Below are positions 7,502-14,987 of a stretch of DNA of 33,709 nt, one piece after another (position 1 is the stretch's first letter; the number at the start of each line of letters is the position of its first letter). The position numbers and the translations under genes are program-made. The notes under the pieces were generated by a model. The model searched no databases, was not told the origin of the DNA, and worked only from the letters and a program-made list of their open reading frames with translations. The DNA is from Actinomycetota bacterium (lineage in GTDB: Bacteria > Actinomycetota > Acidimicrobiia > Acidimicrobiales > Ilumatobacteraceae): positions 1-33,709 of the forward strand of contig RGCG01000014.1 in the NCBI GenBank assembly GCA_009919275.1, in the 5' to 3' direction.

Positions 7502-8674
7502 TGCTTCACGGAGGGCGACGGGGTCGAGGCCGATCTCGCGCACGATGTCGTCGCTGTGCTCGCCGCGCATCGGAGCGGGGCTGGCGACGCGAAGTTTCGT
7601 GTCACTGAAGCGAGCAGCGGGGCGCACCTCGCGCACCTTGCCCATGACGGGGTGGGTGCGCTCGACGAACACCTGGTTGTTCTTGATCTGCGGGTCGTTG
7701 GGCAGGTCGGCGATCGAGTTCACGGGCGATGCAGGCAGGTCGTGTTCTTCGGCAACGCGTAGGAAGTCGGCGAGCTTTGTTTGCGACGAGAGTTCCTTCA
7801 TCGTCTTCACCAGCTCACCCGCGTTCTGCGAACGAGCGGCTGCGGTTGAGAAGCGCGGGTCGTCGGCGAGTTCCGGGCGGCCGAGTGCGGCCCACAGACC
7901 CTTGAACTCGACGTCGCTGACGGCGGAACTTGCGCAGTAGCCGTCTTCGAGAACCGTGACGTTGTAGTTGGCACCCAGCGTTGGCATGCGAATTGCGTCG
8001 TCATCGAGCACGGTTGCGTCCATGCCGGCATCGGGCCACAGGAATGCGACCGCGGCGTCGAGCATCGCGAGCACGATGTGCTGGCCCTGGGCGGTACCGC
8101 GCTCACGAGCGAAGAGTGCGGCACAGATCGACTGCATGGCGGTGTACGAGGTGACCTTGTCGCAGGCGAGGTTGCGCAGCATCTGCGGCTTGCCGGTGCC
8201 CGGATCGGACTGCACCGATGCCACACCGCTGGCGGCCTGAATGACGTTGTCGTACACGCGGCGGTGACTGTTCGGGCCATCGGGGCCGTAACCGCTGATC
8301 GAGACGTAGATGATTCCCGGATTGAACTTCTTCACGTCGTCGTAGCCGAGGCCAAGACGCTCCATCGCGCCCGGGCGGTAGTTCTGCACGAACACGTCGG
8401 CTTGCGCAATCAACTTCGTGAGGATCTCGAGACCCTCTTTCGATTTCACGTTGAGATTGATCGAACGCTTGCCGCGGTTGTTGAGCGAAAAGAGACCCGT
8501 GAGGCCGTTCTTCTGAGTACCGAGATATCGCATGAGATCGCCCTGGCCGGGTGATTCGATTTTGATGACGTCGGCGCCGTAGTCGGCGAGCATCATCGCG
8601 GTGAGCGGTCCCGAGATCATGGTCGACATGTCGACAACCTTGATTCCCGTCAACGGCGGCTGGTTCGTGGTCAT
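7487..8674 (-). CDS. Family III CoA transferase (CaiB/BaiF type)
   Basis: Class III CoA transferases move CoA between acyl-CoA and a free acid through an aspartyl-CoA intermediate. Seen in the 395-aa protein: the N-terminal Rossmann start GIKVVDMSTMISGPLTAMMLADYGADVIKIE, the NRGKRSINLN strand, FVQNYRPGAMERLGLGYDD, the YDNVIQAASG segment, and D172 (CDKVTSYTAM) where formyl-CoA transferase has its catalytic aspartate. The ATG at 8674 is fixed by a GGGGGG Shine-Dalgarno a few bases upstream; a longer frame exists but would run into the amidase gene. The amidase ends 46 nt upstream on the same strand, so the two probably form one transcript. The substrate is not evident. The last codon and stop lie inside the hairpin at 7479-7501. 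Confidence 0.92.
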   Translation of the reverse strand: MTTNQPPLTGIKVVDMSTMISGPLTAMMLADYGADVIKIESPGQGDLMRYLGTQKNGLTGLFSLNNRGKRSINLNVKSKEGLEILTKLIAQADVFVQNYRPGAMERLGLGYDDVKKFNPGIIYVSISGYGPDGPNSHRRVYDNVIQAASGVASVQSDPGTGKPQMLRNLACDKVTSYTAMQSICAALFARERGTAQGQHIVLAMLDAAVAFLWPDAGMDATVLDDDAIRMPTLGANYNVTVLEDGYCASSAVSDVEFKGLWAALGRPELADDPRFSTAAARSQNAGELVKTMKELSSQTKLADFLRVAEEHDLPASPVNSIADLPNDPQIKNNQVFVERTHPVMGKVREVRPAARFSDTKLRVASPAPMRGEHSDDIVREIGLDPVALREAGAIF

Positions 8675-8720
8675 TGTTCCCCCCGGAACGTCGTCGTGTG
8701 TTGGGGGAGATGTTGGCAGA

Positions 8721-10130
8721 TCAGGGTGTGACGGGCGCAACGGAGGGCCAGGGTCGGCCACGCTCCATGGCGAGACCGATGTCGAGAAGCACTTGTTCCT
8801 GGAAGTGCTTACCCACCACTTGCAGACCGACGGGAAGACCCTCGACAAAACCGGCGGGAATCGAAAGCGCCGGGTTGCCGTGCAGGTTCGCGGGAAACGT
8901 GAGGCGACCGTTGTTGTTGGCTCCTGCAACGATGCCCCCGAACGTGTCGGGCAGTGGTCCGTCGGCGTTGAACGCGATATCGGGGTTGCTCGCCGTCATC
9001 ACAATGTCGACGTTGCGGAAGATCTCGGCCATTCGCTCGTTCAAAGCCGCGCGGCGCTGTTCGATTTTGTGTCGCGCGGCCGAACCATACAGACCCTCGG
9101 TGAACTGCAGGCCCATGCGGATCTCGGGGGTCAGGTCGTCGGCGCAACCCGGCCAGAGGTCGCCGAGTTCCTCGCGGATCGAGATCATGCCCGAAATTGA
9201 CCACGCGGCCCCCATGCTGGGGAGGCTCGTGTCGACGTCGTCGACGCGACGCATGCCGGTGGTGCGAATCAGCCAGTCGGCGACTTCTTCGAGCACGGTC
9301 CACATGGCCGGCGAGACGGTCGCGCCACCCCAGTCGGCGACGACTGCGACGCGCAGACCGCGAAGGTCGATGGTGCCGAGTTCGTCTTCCCATCCCGACA
9401 CCCGGGGCAGTGACAACGGGTCGCGCGCGTCGTGGCCGTTTGCCACATCGAACCATCGGGCGGTGTCACGAATGCTGCGCGAAACGCATCCTGTCGACAC
9501 GGTGAGATTGCCGAGGTAGTGCATCGGTGCGCGCGGGATGCGTCCGTACGTCGACTTCAATCCGACGAGACCGCAAAAGCCCGCGGGGATGCGAATGGAG
9601 CCGCCACCATCACCCGCGGTTGCAATGGTGCACAAGCCTCCGGCGACTGCCGCAGCACTGCCGCCCGACGAGCCACCGGGCGTGCGGCCGCGCTGCCACG
9701 GATTGTGCGTCGAGCCGTTCAGGAGCGTTCGCGTCACGTTGACTCCGCCGAACTCGCTCGCCGTTGTCATCGCGTAGGGAGTCATCCCGCCCTCGCGTAC
9801 GAGGCGGTCGACCTGCAGAGAGGTGTGCGTGCCGCGGCGGTTTGCGAAAGCGACGCTGGCTTCGGTGTCGGGCCAGCCGGCGACGGATTCGAGTTCTTTC
9901 ACGGCGAGTGGGACGCCACCGAAGGGCAGATTGATGTCGGCACGCGACGCGGCGTCGAGTGCTCGATCGGCATCGATGAAGCTGAACGCGTTGAGGCCGA
10001 CCTTCCTGTTCGCTTCGGCAGCTGCGATGGAGGCGCGCATTTCCTCGACGGGGTGGCGACGACCCGCACGGAATTCTTCGACGAGGCCACAGGCATCGCC
10101 CTGAAAAGTGTCGGAGGCGGACGTTGTCAT
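8721..10130 (-). CDS. Amidase (amidase signature family)
   Basis: Amidase-signature hydrolases use a Ser-cisSer-Lys triad. All three are visible in this 469-aa protein: K78 (PLAVKEL), S154 in PGGSSGGSAAAVAGG, and nucleophile S178 in GDGGGSIRIPAG. The rest of the fold is present (CGLVGLKSTYGRIPR, and the C-terminal NPALSIPAG...GLPVGLQVVGKHFQE motif shared with GatA-like enzymes). There are no GatB or GatC genes nearby, so it is not the tRNA amidotransferase subunit; a catabolic amidase acting on a small amide is likelier. The ATG at 10130 has a -10 hexamer 6 nt upstream, implying a leaderless mRNA. The CoA transferase follows downstream, and a thioesterase is divergent, which fits conversion of amides to acids and then CoA esters (inference). 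Confidence 0.92.
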   Translation of the reverse strand: MTTSASDTFQGDACGLVEEFRAGRRHPVEEMRASIAAAEANRKVGLNAFSFIDADRALDAASRADINLPFGGVPLAVKELESVAGWPDTEASVAFANRRGTHTSLQVDRLVREGGMTPYAMTTASEFGGVNVTRTLLNGSTHNPWQRGRTPGGSSGGSAAAVAGGLCTIATAGDGGGSIRIPAGFCGLVGLKSTYGRIPRAPMHYLGNLTVSTGCVSRSIRDTARWFDVANGHDARDPLSLPRVSGWEDELGTIDLRGLRVAVVADWGGATVSPAMWTVLEEVADWLIRTTGMRRVDDVDTSLPSMGAAWSISGMISIREELGDLWPGCADDLTPEIRMGLQFTEGLYGSAARHKIEQRRAALNERMAEIFRNVDIVMTASNPDIAFNADGPLPDTFGGIVAGANNNGRLTFPANLHGNPALSIPAGFVEGLPVGLQVVGKHFQEQVLLDIGLAMERGRPWPSVAPVTP

Positions 10131-10136
10131 GGACCG

Positions 10137-10142
10137 AAACTA
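10137..10142 (-). promoter_or_regulatory. -10 hexamer TAGTTT for the amidase
   Basis: On the minus strand TAGTTT ends 6 nt before the amidase ATG. It sits 21 nt from the divergent thioesterase hexamer, so the two promoters must share one short control region. Confidence 0.55.
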
Positions 10143-10163
10143 CTGGACATGCACTTGCGCCGT

Positions 10164-10169
10164 TAGCGT
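10164..10169 (+). promoter_or_regulatory. -10 hexamer TAGCGT for the thioesterase
   Basis: TAGCGT ends 7 nt before the ATG at 10177, consistent with a leaderless transcript. Confidence 0.55.
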
Positions 10170-10176
10170 GAGGCCC

Positions 10177-10974
10177 ATGGACACGCGGGCGTTTCTCGGT
10201 CTCGAACAGAGCCATAATCCGTTCCGCTGGCACATGGAAGTCACGCAACGCGTGTCGACGTCGGGCAACTTCCTTTTTGGCGGCTGTGGACTTGGTGCGG
10301 CGATTTCGGCTTTGGAGGGCACCACGGGGCGCACCACGATCTGGGCCACGTCGCAGTACCTTGCCTACGCCAAGCCCGGTCAGGTGCTCGACATCGACGT
10401 CACCGTGGCCGTGGCAGGTCACCAGATCACGCAGGCTCGCGCGGTGTGTCATGTCGGTTCGCGCGAAATCCTCACCGTCAACGCGGCGCTCGGGGACCGC
10501 CCGATGGACGTCCACGGTCAGTTCGAGGAAATGCCCGACGTTCCTGCTCCTCTCGACTGTCCGCCGCGGGAACATCGCCTCGTGGCCGACGGTTCGATCA
10601 ACGACACGCTCGAACAACGCATGGCGAAGGGTCGGGCCATCGATTCCCTCGATGGCACCCTTGGTGACGGTCGCACCATCATGTGGGCCCGCATTCCCCA
10701 GGTGATCGAGGGTGTCGACGCCAGTGCACTCGCGGTACTCGGCGATTTCGTACCGATGGCGATCAGCCATGCGCTCGGCGTGCGCGGCGGTGGCAACAGC
10801 ATCGACAACACGTTGCGCGTGGTGAAGATGGTGCCCACCGAGTGGGTGTTGCTCGACATTCGCATCCACGCCGTCGAACGCGGCTTCGGCCACGGCCTCG
10901 TGCACATGTTTGCCGAAGACGGAACCTTGCTCGCGACGGCCAGCCAGAGCGTCATCTTCCGTTACTGGCCCTGA
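10177..10974 (+). CDS. Double-hotdog acyl-CoA thioesterase, TesB-like
   Basis: This 265-aa protein reads as two hotdog domains. The first (about 15-110) has the GNFLFGGCGLGAAISAL helix and the ATSQYLAYAKPGQVLDIDV strand. The second (about 165-265) has ISHALGVRGGGNSIDNTLRVV with D210 where TesB has its catalytic aspartate, and ATASQSVIFR with Q257 at the second TesB position. Such enzymes hydrolyse acyl-CoA to free acid and CoA. The ATG at 10177 is supported by the hexamer 7 nt upstream; a longer in-frame start overlaps the divergent amidase. The luciferase-like gene starts 25 nt downstream and is probably in the same transcript. Confidence 0.8.
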   Translation: MDTRAFLGLEQSHNPFRWHMEVTQRVSTSGNFLFGGCGLGAAISALEGTTGRTTIWATSQYLAYAKPGQVLDIDVTVAVAGHQITQARAVCHVGSREILTVNAALGDRPMDVHGQFEEMPDVPAPLDCPPREHRLVADGSINDTLEQRMAKGRAIDSLDGTLGDGRTIMWARIPQVIEGVDASALAVLGDFVPMAISHALGVRGGGNSIDNTLRVVKMVPTEWVLLDIRIHAVERGFGHGLVHMFAEDGTLLATASQSVIFRYWP

Positions 10975-10999
10975 TAGTCGTTTCTGGAAAGATGGCGCC

Positions 11000-11992
11000 A
11001 TGACGGGCGCAGCACTTCCGAGACGTAACGGTATGACGGTTCCCCTGCCGGGCCATCTCCACACCCACCGCGAGGGTCTGGCGAAGCTCGCCGACCTTGG
11101 TTACAGCGACATCTGGTCGGCCGAGTCCGACGGTGCCGACGGGTTCACTCCGCTTGCCCTGGCCGCCGCGTGGGAACCGCGTTTGCGTCTCGGTACCGCC
11201 ATCATCCCGGCCTTCACACGTTCTCCGGCCGCCTTCGCGCAGTGTGTCGCATCGCTCGCCGACGCGGCTCCCGGTCGCTTTGCGATCGGCATCGGTTCAT
11301 CGTCGAACGTGATCGTCGAGAAGTGGAACGGCGTGCCCTTCGTCGAGCCCTACAAGAAAGTGCGCGACGTCGTGCGCTTCCTCCACGATGCACTCGGCGG
11401 AGAAAAGATCGCGAAGAAGTACGACACGTTCGAGGTGAACGGCTTCCGTCTGGGTGTGCGGCCCGAGGTGAAGCCGCAGATCCTCGTCGCCGCATTGCGC
11501 GAGGGGATGTTGAAGCTGGCTGCGCGCGAGGCCGACGGAACAATCATCAACTGGCTGTCACCCGAGGACACGAAGAAGGTCGCAACCGTGGTGAACGATG
11601 CCGCCGGAGGCCAGCCGAAAGAAATCGTCTGTCGAATCTTTTGTTGCCCGAGTGAAAACACCGACGTCGTGCGTCAGGCGGCGAAGTTCGCCATCGCCGC
11701 GTACCTCAACGTGCCCGTGTACGCCGCATTCCATGAATGGCTGGGTCGCGGCCCGCAACTGCAGGGAATGTGGGATGCATGGAAGGCGGGCGACCGCAAG
11801 GCCGCACTTGCCGCGATTCCCGACGAAGTGGTTGACGAACTCGTGGTACACGGCTCGCCCGCCGATTGCAGGAAAAAGATCGACGCCTACTTTGCCAACG
11901 GTGTGACCACCAGTTCGATCGCGATCATGGCCCTCGATCCCGAACTGAATTACTGGAAGGCCGTCGAAGAGCTGAGCCCGTCGCGGGGCTGA
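11000..11992 (+). CDS. Luciferase-like (F420-type) oxidoreductase
   Basis: The protein (330 aa from ATG 11000) has the TIM-barrel pattern of the bacterial luciferase-like family: LAKLADLGYSDIWSAESDGADGFTPLALAAAWEPRLRLGTAIIPAFTRSPAAFAQCVASLADAAPGRFAIGIGSSS, then KVRDVVRFLHDALGGEK and a late GSPADCRKKIDAYFANGVTT segment. In actinobacteria most such proteins use F420H2 rather than FMN. The N-terminal part is somewhat divergent (MTVPLPGHLHTHREG), so MTVP at 11033 is a possible alternative start. It follows the thioesterase by 25 nt. Substrate unknown. It meets the second luciferase-like gene tail to tail with only three bases between the stops. Confidence 0.85.
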   Translation: MTGAALPRRNGMTVPLPGHLHTHREGLAKLADLGYSDIWSAESDGADGFTPLALAAAWEPRLRLGTAIIPAFTRSPAAFAQCVASLADAAPGRFAIGIGSSSNVIVEKWNGVPFVEPYKKVRDVVRFLHDALGGEKIAKKYDTFEVNGFRLGVRPEVKPQILVAALREGMLKLAAREADGTIINWLSPEDTKKVATVVNDAAGGQPKEIVCRIFCCPSENTDVVRQAAKFAIAAYLNVPVYAAFHEWLGRGPQLQGMWDAWKAGDRKAALAAIPDEVVDELVVHGSPADCRKKIDAYFANGVTTSSIAIMALDPELNYWKAVEELSPSRG

Positions 11993-11995
11993 GTG

Positions 11996-12922
11996 TCAGA
12001 TACCGAGTGCGTCGGCGAGTCGCCGCCACTCGGTGTGCGGCATCGTTCGCGGAGTCGGGGTGAGCACCTGAATTGCCACGTGGTCGGCACCGGCGGCTTC
12101 GTGTTCACGTATGCGTCGAACGATCGCATCTTCGTCGCCCCAAGCAACAATCGCATCGACGACGCGGTCGGAGGCCGGTGTCGAGGCCGAACCGAAGTCG
12201 TCGTCGGTGAAGCCGAACGATCGCAGACCATTGAGGTAGTTCGGCTGCTGTAGATAGCGGGTCAGATTGCGGCGCGCCGTGTCGCGGGCGCTGTCGGGGT
12301 TGGTGTCGAGCACCACCATCAATTCGACGGCCAGGTTCTTCGCGCCCGGCGACGAGGCCGAATCGAGATCGCCGCGAGCGCGGACGGTGTGTTCGGGCGG
12401 CATGAGATAGGTGAAGGCGCCATCGGTGCGTTCGGCGGCGAGGCGCACCATTCGCGGACCGACGGCACCGAGGACGCGTCGCGGATTGTCGGGCTTGGGG
12501 CACACGAACTCGGCCGCGTCCATTTCTTCGAGGTATTCGCGCATGCGAGTGAGCGGCTTGTCGTAGTCGACGCCCGAGAGCGCGCGTTGCACGAACGATG
12601 CGTGGCTTACGCCGACACCGAGAATGAACCGATCGGGAAACGCCTCGGAGACCGTCATCCAGCCGGCGTTCATCGATACGGGTGCGCGCAACTGCAGATT
12701 GGCGATACCGCTCGCGAGCTTGATCCTGCGGCTGGCGCCGAGCAACAACATGGCGTTGGCGAAGATCTCGCGATTCGTGGTTTCACCGATCCAAAAGGTC
12801 GACCAGCCCATGTCGTCGAGTTCGGCAAAGCCATCGCGCGCAACCGCTGCTGGTTGAAGTTCGAAGGCCGCGGAGAAGATTCCGTACTTGCCGAGTTGCA
12901 GTTTGTCGGGATGGTTTGCCAC
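11996..12922 (-). CDS. Luciferase-like (F420-type) oxidoreductase, TIGR03620-like
   Basis: This 308-aa protein is a second luciferase-family oxidoreductase, not closely similar to its convergent neighbour. Seen: LGKYGIFSAAFELQPAAVARDGFAELDDMGWSTFWIGET, NAMLLLGASRRIKLASGIANLQLRAPVSMNAGWMTVSEAFPDRFILGVGVSH, and RRVLGAVGPRMVRLAAERTDGAFTYLMPPEHT, all typical of actinobacterial probable F420-dependent enzymes. The C-terminus (IVRRIREHEAAGADHVAIQVLTPTPRT) completes the barrel. The start is GTG at 12922, 8 nt after a TAGGTT hexamer, so the mRNA is probably leaderless. The more specific subfamily assignment is from general recollection of the family pattern and is tentative. Confidence 0.88.
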   Translation of the reverse strand: MANHPDKLQLGKYGIFSAAFELQPAAVARDGFAELDDMGWSTFWIGETTNREIFANAMLLLGASRRIKLASGIANLQLRAPVSMNAGWMTVSEAFPDRFILGVGVSHASFVQRALSGVDYDKPLTRMREYLEEMDAAEFVCPKPDNPRRVLGAVGPRMVRLAAERTDGAFTYLMPPEHTVRARGDLDSASSPGAKNLAVELMVVLDTNPDSARDTARRNLTRYLQQPNYLNGLRSFGFTDDDFGSASTPASDRVVDAIVAWGDEDAIVRRIREHEAAGADHVAIQVLTPTPRTMPHTEWRRLADALGI

Positions 12923-12930
12923 GGGGAGAA

Positions 12931-12936
12931 AACCTA
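12931..12936 (-). promoter_or_regulatory. -10 hexamer TAGGTT for the minus-strand luciferase-like gene
   Basis: TAGGTT on the minus strand ends 8 nt before the GTG start at 12922, pointing to a leaderless mRNA and supporting the GTG choice. Confidence 0.6.
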
Positions 12937-12965
12937 ACGGTCGTGGGCCCGGTGCGCGCGACCGA

Positions 12966-13169
12966 TCAAGCCGCGGTCGTTTCGTTGGCGGTGCGAGCCG
13001 CCTGTTCTGCCAGCTGTTGGCGAATGAGCGCGATGTGCTTCAGGCCCAATTTGCGGGTGCGCTCGGACAGGCGCAGCTGGAGAGGCGGTTCGTAGCCGTC
13101 GAGACCCAGCGTGGGCTGTTCAGGTGAAGGGTTCTGCGTCACATCATCAGCATGGCGAAGGGGTGTCAC
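12966..13169 (-). CDS. Small hypothetical protein
   Basis: A 67-aa frame (GTG start at 13169) fills most of the gap between the luciferase-like gene and the ABC exporter. Its centre is a charged helix (PLQLRLSERTRKLGLKHIALIRQQLAEQ) flanked by polar ends, with no membrane segment. A shorter version of about 58 aa could begin at an internal GTG (TQNPSPEQP). There is no obvious -10 hexamer or Shine-Dalgarno. I do not recognise it. The helical core looks like selected protein sequence rather than a chance frame, but it has no neighbour-based function. Confidence 0.4.
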   Translation of the reverse strand: MTPLRHADDVTQNPSPEQPTLGLDGYEPPLQLRLSERTRKLGLKHIALIRQQLAEQAARTANETTAA

Positions 13170-13182
13170 CGGACGCTCGGGG

Positions 13183-13188
13183 TACCGT
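13183..13188 (+). promoter_or_regulatory. -10 hexamer TACCGT for the ABC exporter pair
   Basis: TACCGT ends 8 nt before the ATG at 13197, giving a leaderless start and excluding the upstream in-frame ATG at 13152. Confidence 0.5.
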
Positions 13189-13196
13189 GGTTCCCG

Positions 13197-14987
13197 ATGT
13201 CAACACCCGACCCCCACAGCGACCAGGGCGCGGGGCGACGGGGCTGGAAGCTTCTCGCCGAAACCCTGCGCGAACAGCGTCGCGGGCTTGCCATCGGCGT
13301 CGCGGTCGGCTTGGTGTGGAGCATCGCCAAGATCTCGGTGCCCAGTCTCTTTCGTCTCGGCATCGACAGGGGAGTCGAGCGCAACGGGTCGCTCCTGTTT
13401 TGGACGCTCCTCATCGCCACCGCCGGCGTCGTGACCGGCATCTTCACCGCCTTTCGGCGTTGGGTGGCGTTCCGCGAAAGTCGGGCGACCGAGACCTCGC
13501 TGCGTGAACGCCTCTTCACGCATCTTCAGGGTCTGCACATCGGATATCACGACGTGGCCCAGACGGGGCAATTGATGAGCCGTGCGTCGAGCGACCTTGG
13601 TCTCGTGCAGGCGTTCGTCGTCATGATTCCTCTCACGTTGTCGAACGTCATGCAGATCCTCGGCGTTGTCGTGATTCTCGCGCTCAGTCAGCCGATGCTC
13701 GCACTCGTTGCACTGTTGCCTTTGCCGTTCGTGAACCTTTTGGCGCGCCGATTCAGCAACGCCATCCACCCCGCGGTGCTGGCCGTGCAGGCCGAACAAG
13801 CCGAGCTCGCCAACGTGGTCGAAGAATCCGTGTCAGGAATCCGGGTGGTGAAGGGGTTCGGCGCCGAGGGTGCGCAAATGGCGAAGCTACGCAAGGAAGC
13901 CGACGACATTCGCGCGGTGTCCTTGGGGGCAGCGAAGATTCGTAGCCGGTTCCTTCCGGGTATCGACCTCTTGCCGTCGCTCGGGCTGATCGCGGTTCTC
14001 GCCCTCGGTGGCCATCGCGTCATCGACGGTCGCATGACGGTGGGCGAGCTCGTGGCGTTCAACAGTTACCTCATCATGCTCATCTGGCCGCTGCGCAACA
14101 TCGGCATGACCATCGCGTTCGGCCAACGCGCCGCCGCCGCACTCATTCGGGTGAACGAGGTGCTGGCCACCGAACCGGCCGTGGCCGACCCGCCGAAGGC
14201 CCAGCGCCTGCCCCAGCGTTCCAGTTCCGCATTCACCGGCGCAGTGAGATTCAGCGACGTGCACTTCGCGTATCCGAACGGCACCGATGTTCTGCACGGC
14301 TTCGACCTCGAGGTGCGGCCGGGCGAATCAATCGCCATCGTCGGCGCAACTGCCAGCGGCAAGAGCACCGTGGCGCGATTGTTGCTGCGTTTCTACGACG
14401 CGCAGAGGGGAAGCGTGTCTCTCGACGGCATCGACGTGCGCAGCCTGCGTCTTGCCGATTTACGCAAGTCGGTCGCCGTCGTCTTCGAGGACACTTTGCT
14501 CTTCAATGACTCGGTCGCCGCGAACATCGCCTTTGCCGATCCGAACACGCCACAAGACCGCATCGAAGAAGCCGCCCGTCTGGCCGGCGCGCACGACTTC
14601 ATTCTCGAACTTCCCGATGGCTACGAAACTGTTCTCGGCGAACGCGGATACTCGCTGTCGGGTGGCCAGCGTCAACGCGTCGCGATCGCACGTGCCATCG
14701 TGGCCGATCCGCGGGTACTCGTTCTCGACGATGCCACGTCGGCGGTCGATCCTTCCAAAGAGCACGAGATTCGCGCGGCGATGGCCACCGTGATGCGCGG
14801 TCGAACCACGCTTGTCATCGCGCACCGTCCCGCCACCATCGCACTCGCCGAACGGGTGGCGCTCCTCGACGAAGGGCGAGTCGCAGCGCTCGGCACGCAC
14901 GAGGAACTGTTGCGCACCAGTGCCCGGTACGCCGATGTGTTGGCCGCCCAAGAACGCCGCGAGGTTGAATTGAAAGTGGCCCAGTAA
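13197..14987 (+). CDS. ABC exporter half-transporter, degenerate ATP site subunit
   Basis: This 596-aa half-transporter has an exporter membrane domain (about 25-320, six predicted segments) and an ATPase domain (about 348-590). Walker A is VGATASGKST (382-391, K389), the signature is the canonical LSGGQ (487-491), and the switch histidine is H543. Walker B reads LVLDD: the catalytic glutamate is replaced by D512. The Q-loop glutamine is replaced by E431 (VFED). Its partner starts at the last base of its stop codon (TAATG), so the two are translationally coupled and surely form a heterodimer. In such pairs one site is degenerate and serves mainly regulation. The exported substrate is unknown; lipids, drugs and peptides are all possible for this family. 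Confidence 0.92.
   Translation: MSTPDPHSDQGAGRRGWKLLAETLREQRRGLAIGVAVGLVWSIAKISVPSLFRLGIDRGVERNGSLLFWTLLIATAGVVTGIFTAFRRWVAFRESRATETSLRERLFTHLQGLHIGYHDVAQTGQLMSRASSDLGLVQAFVVMIPLTLSNVMQILGVVVILALSQPMLALVALLPLPFVNLLARRFSNAIHPAVLAVQAEQAELANVVEESVSGIRVVKGFGAEGAQMAKLRKEADDIRAVSLGAAKIRSRFLPGIDLLPSLGLIAVLALGGHRVIDGRMTVGELVAFNSYLIMLIWPLRNIGMTIAFGQRAAAALIRVNEVLATEPAVADPPKAQRLPQRSSSAFTGAVRFSDVHFAYPNGTDVLHGFDLEVRPGESIAIVGATASGKSTVARLLLRFYDAQRGSVSLDGIDVRSLRLADLRKSVAVVFEDTLLFNDSVAANIAFADPNTPQDRIEEAARLAGAHDFILELPDGYETVLGERGYSLSGGQRQRVAIARAIVADPRVLVLDDATSAVDPSKEHEIRAAMATVMRGRTTLVIAHRPATIALAERVALLDEGRVAALGTHEELLRTSARYADVLAAQERREVELKVAQ

Noticed and set aside
9610-11064. 484-aa minus-strand frame across the amidase start and the thioesterase
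   Set aside because: Antisense reading; overlaps both real genes, no motifs.
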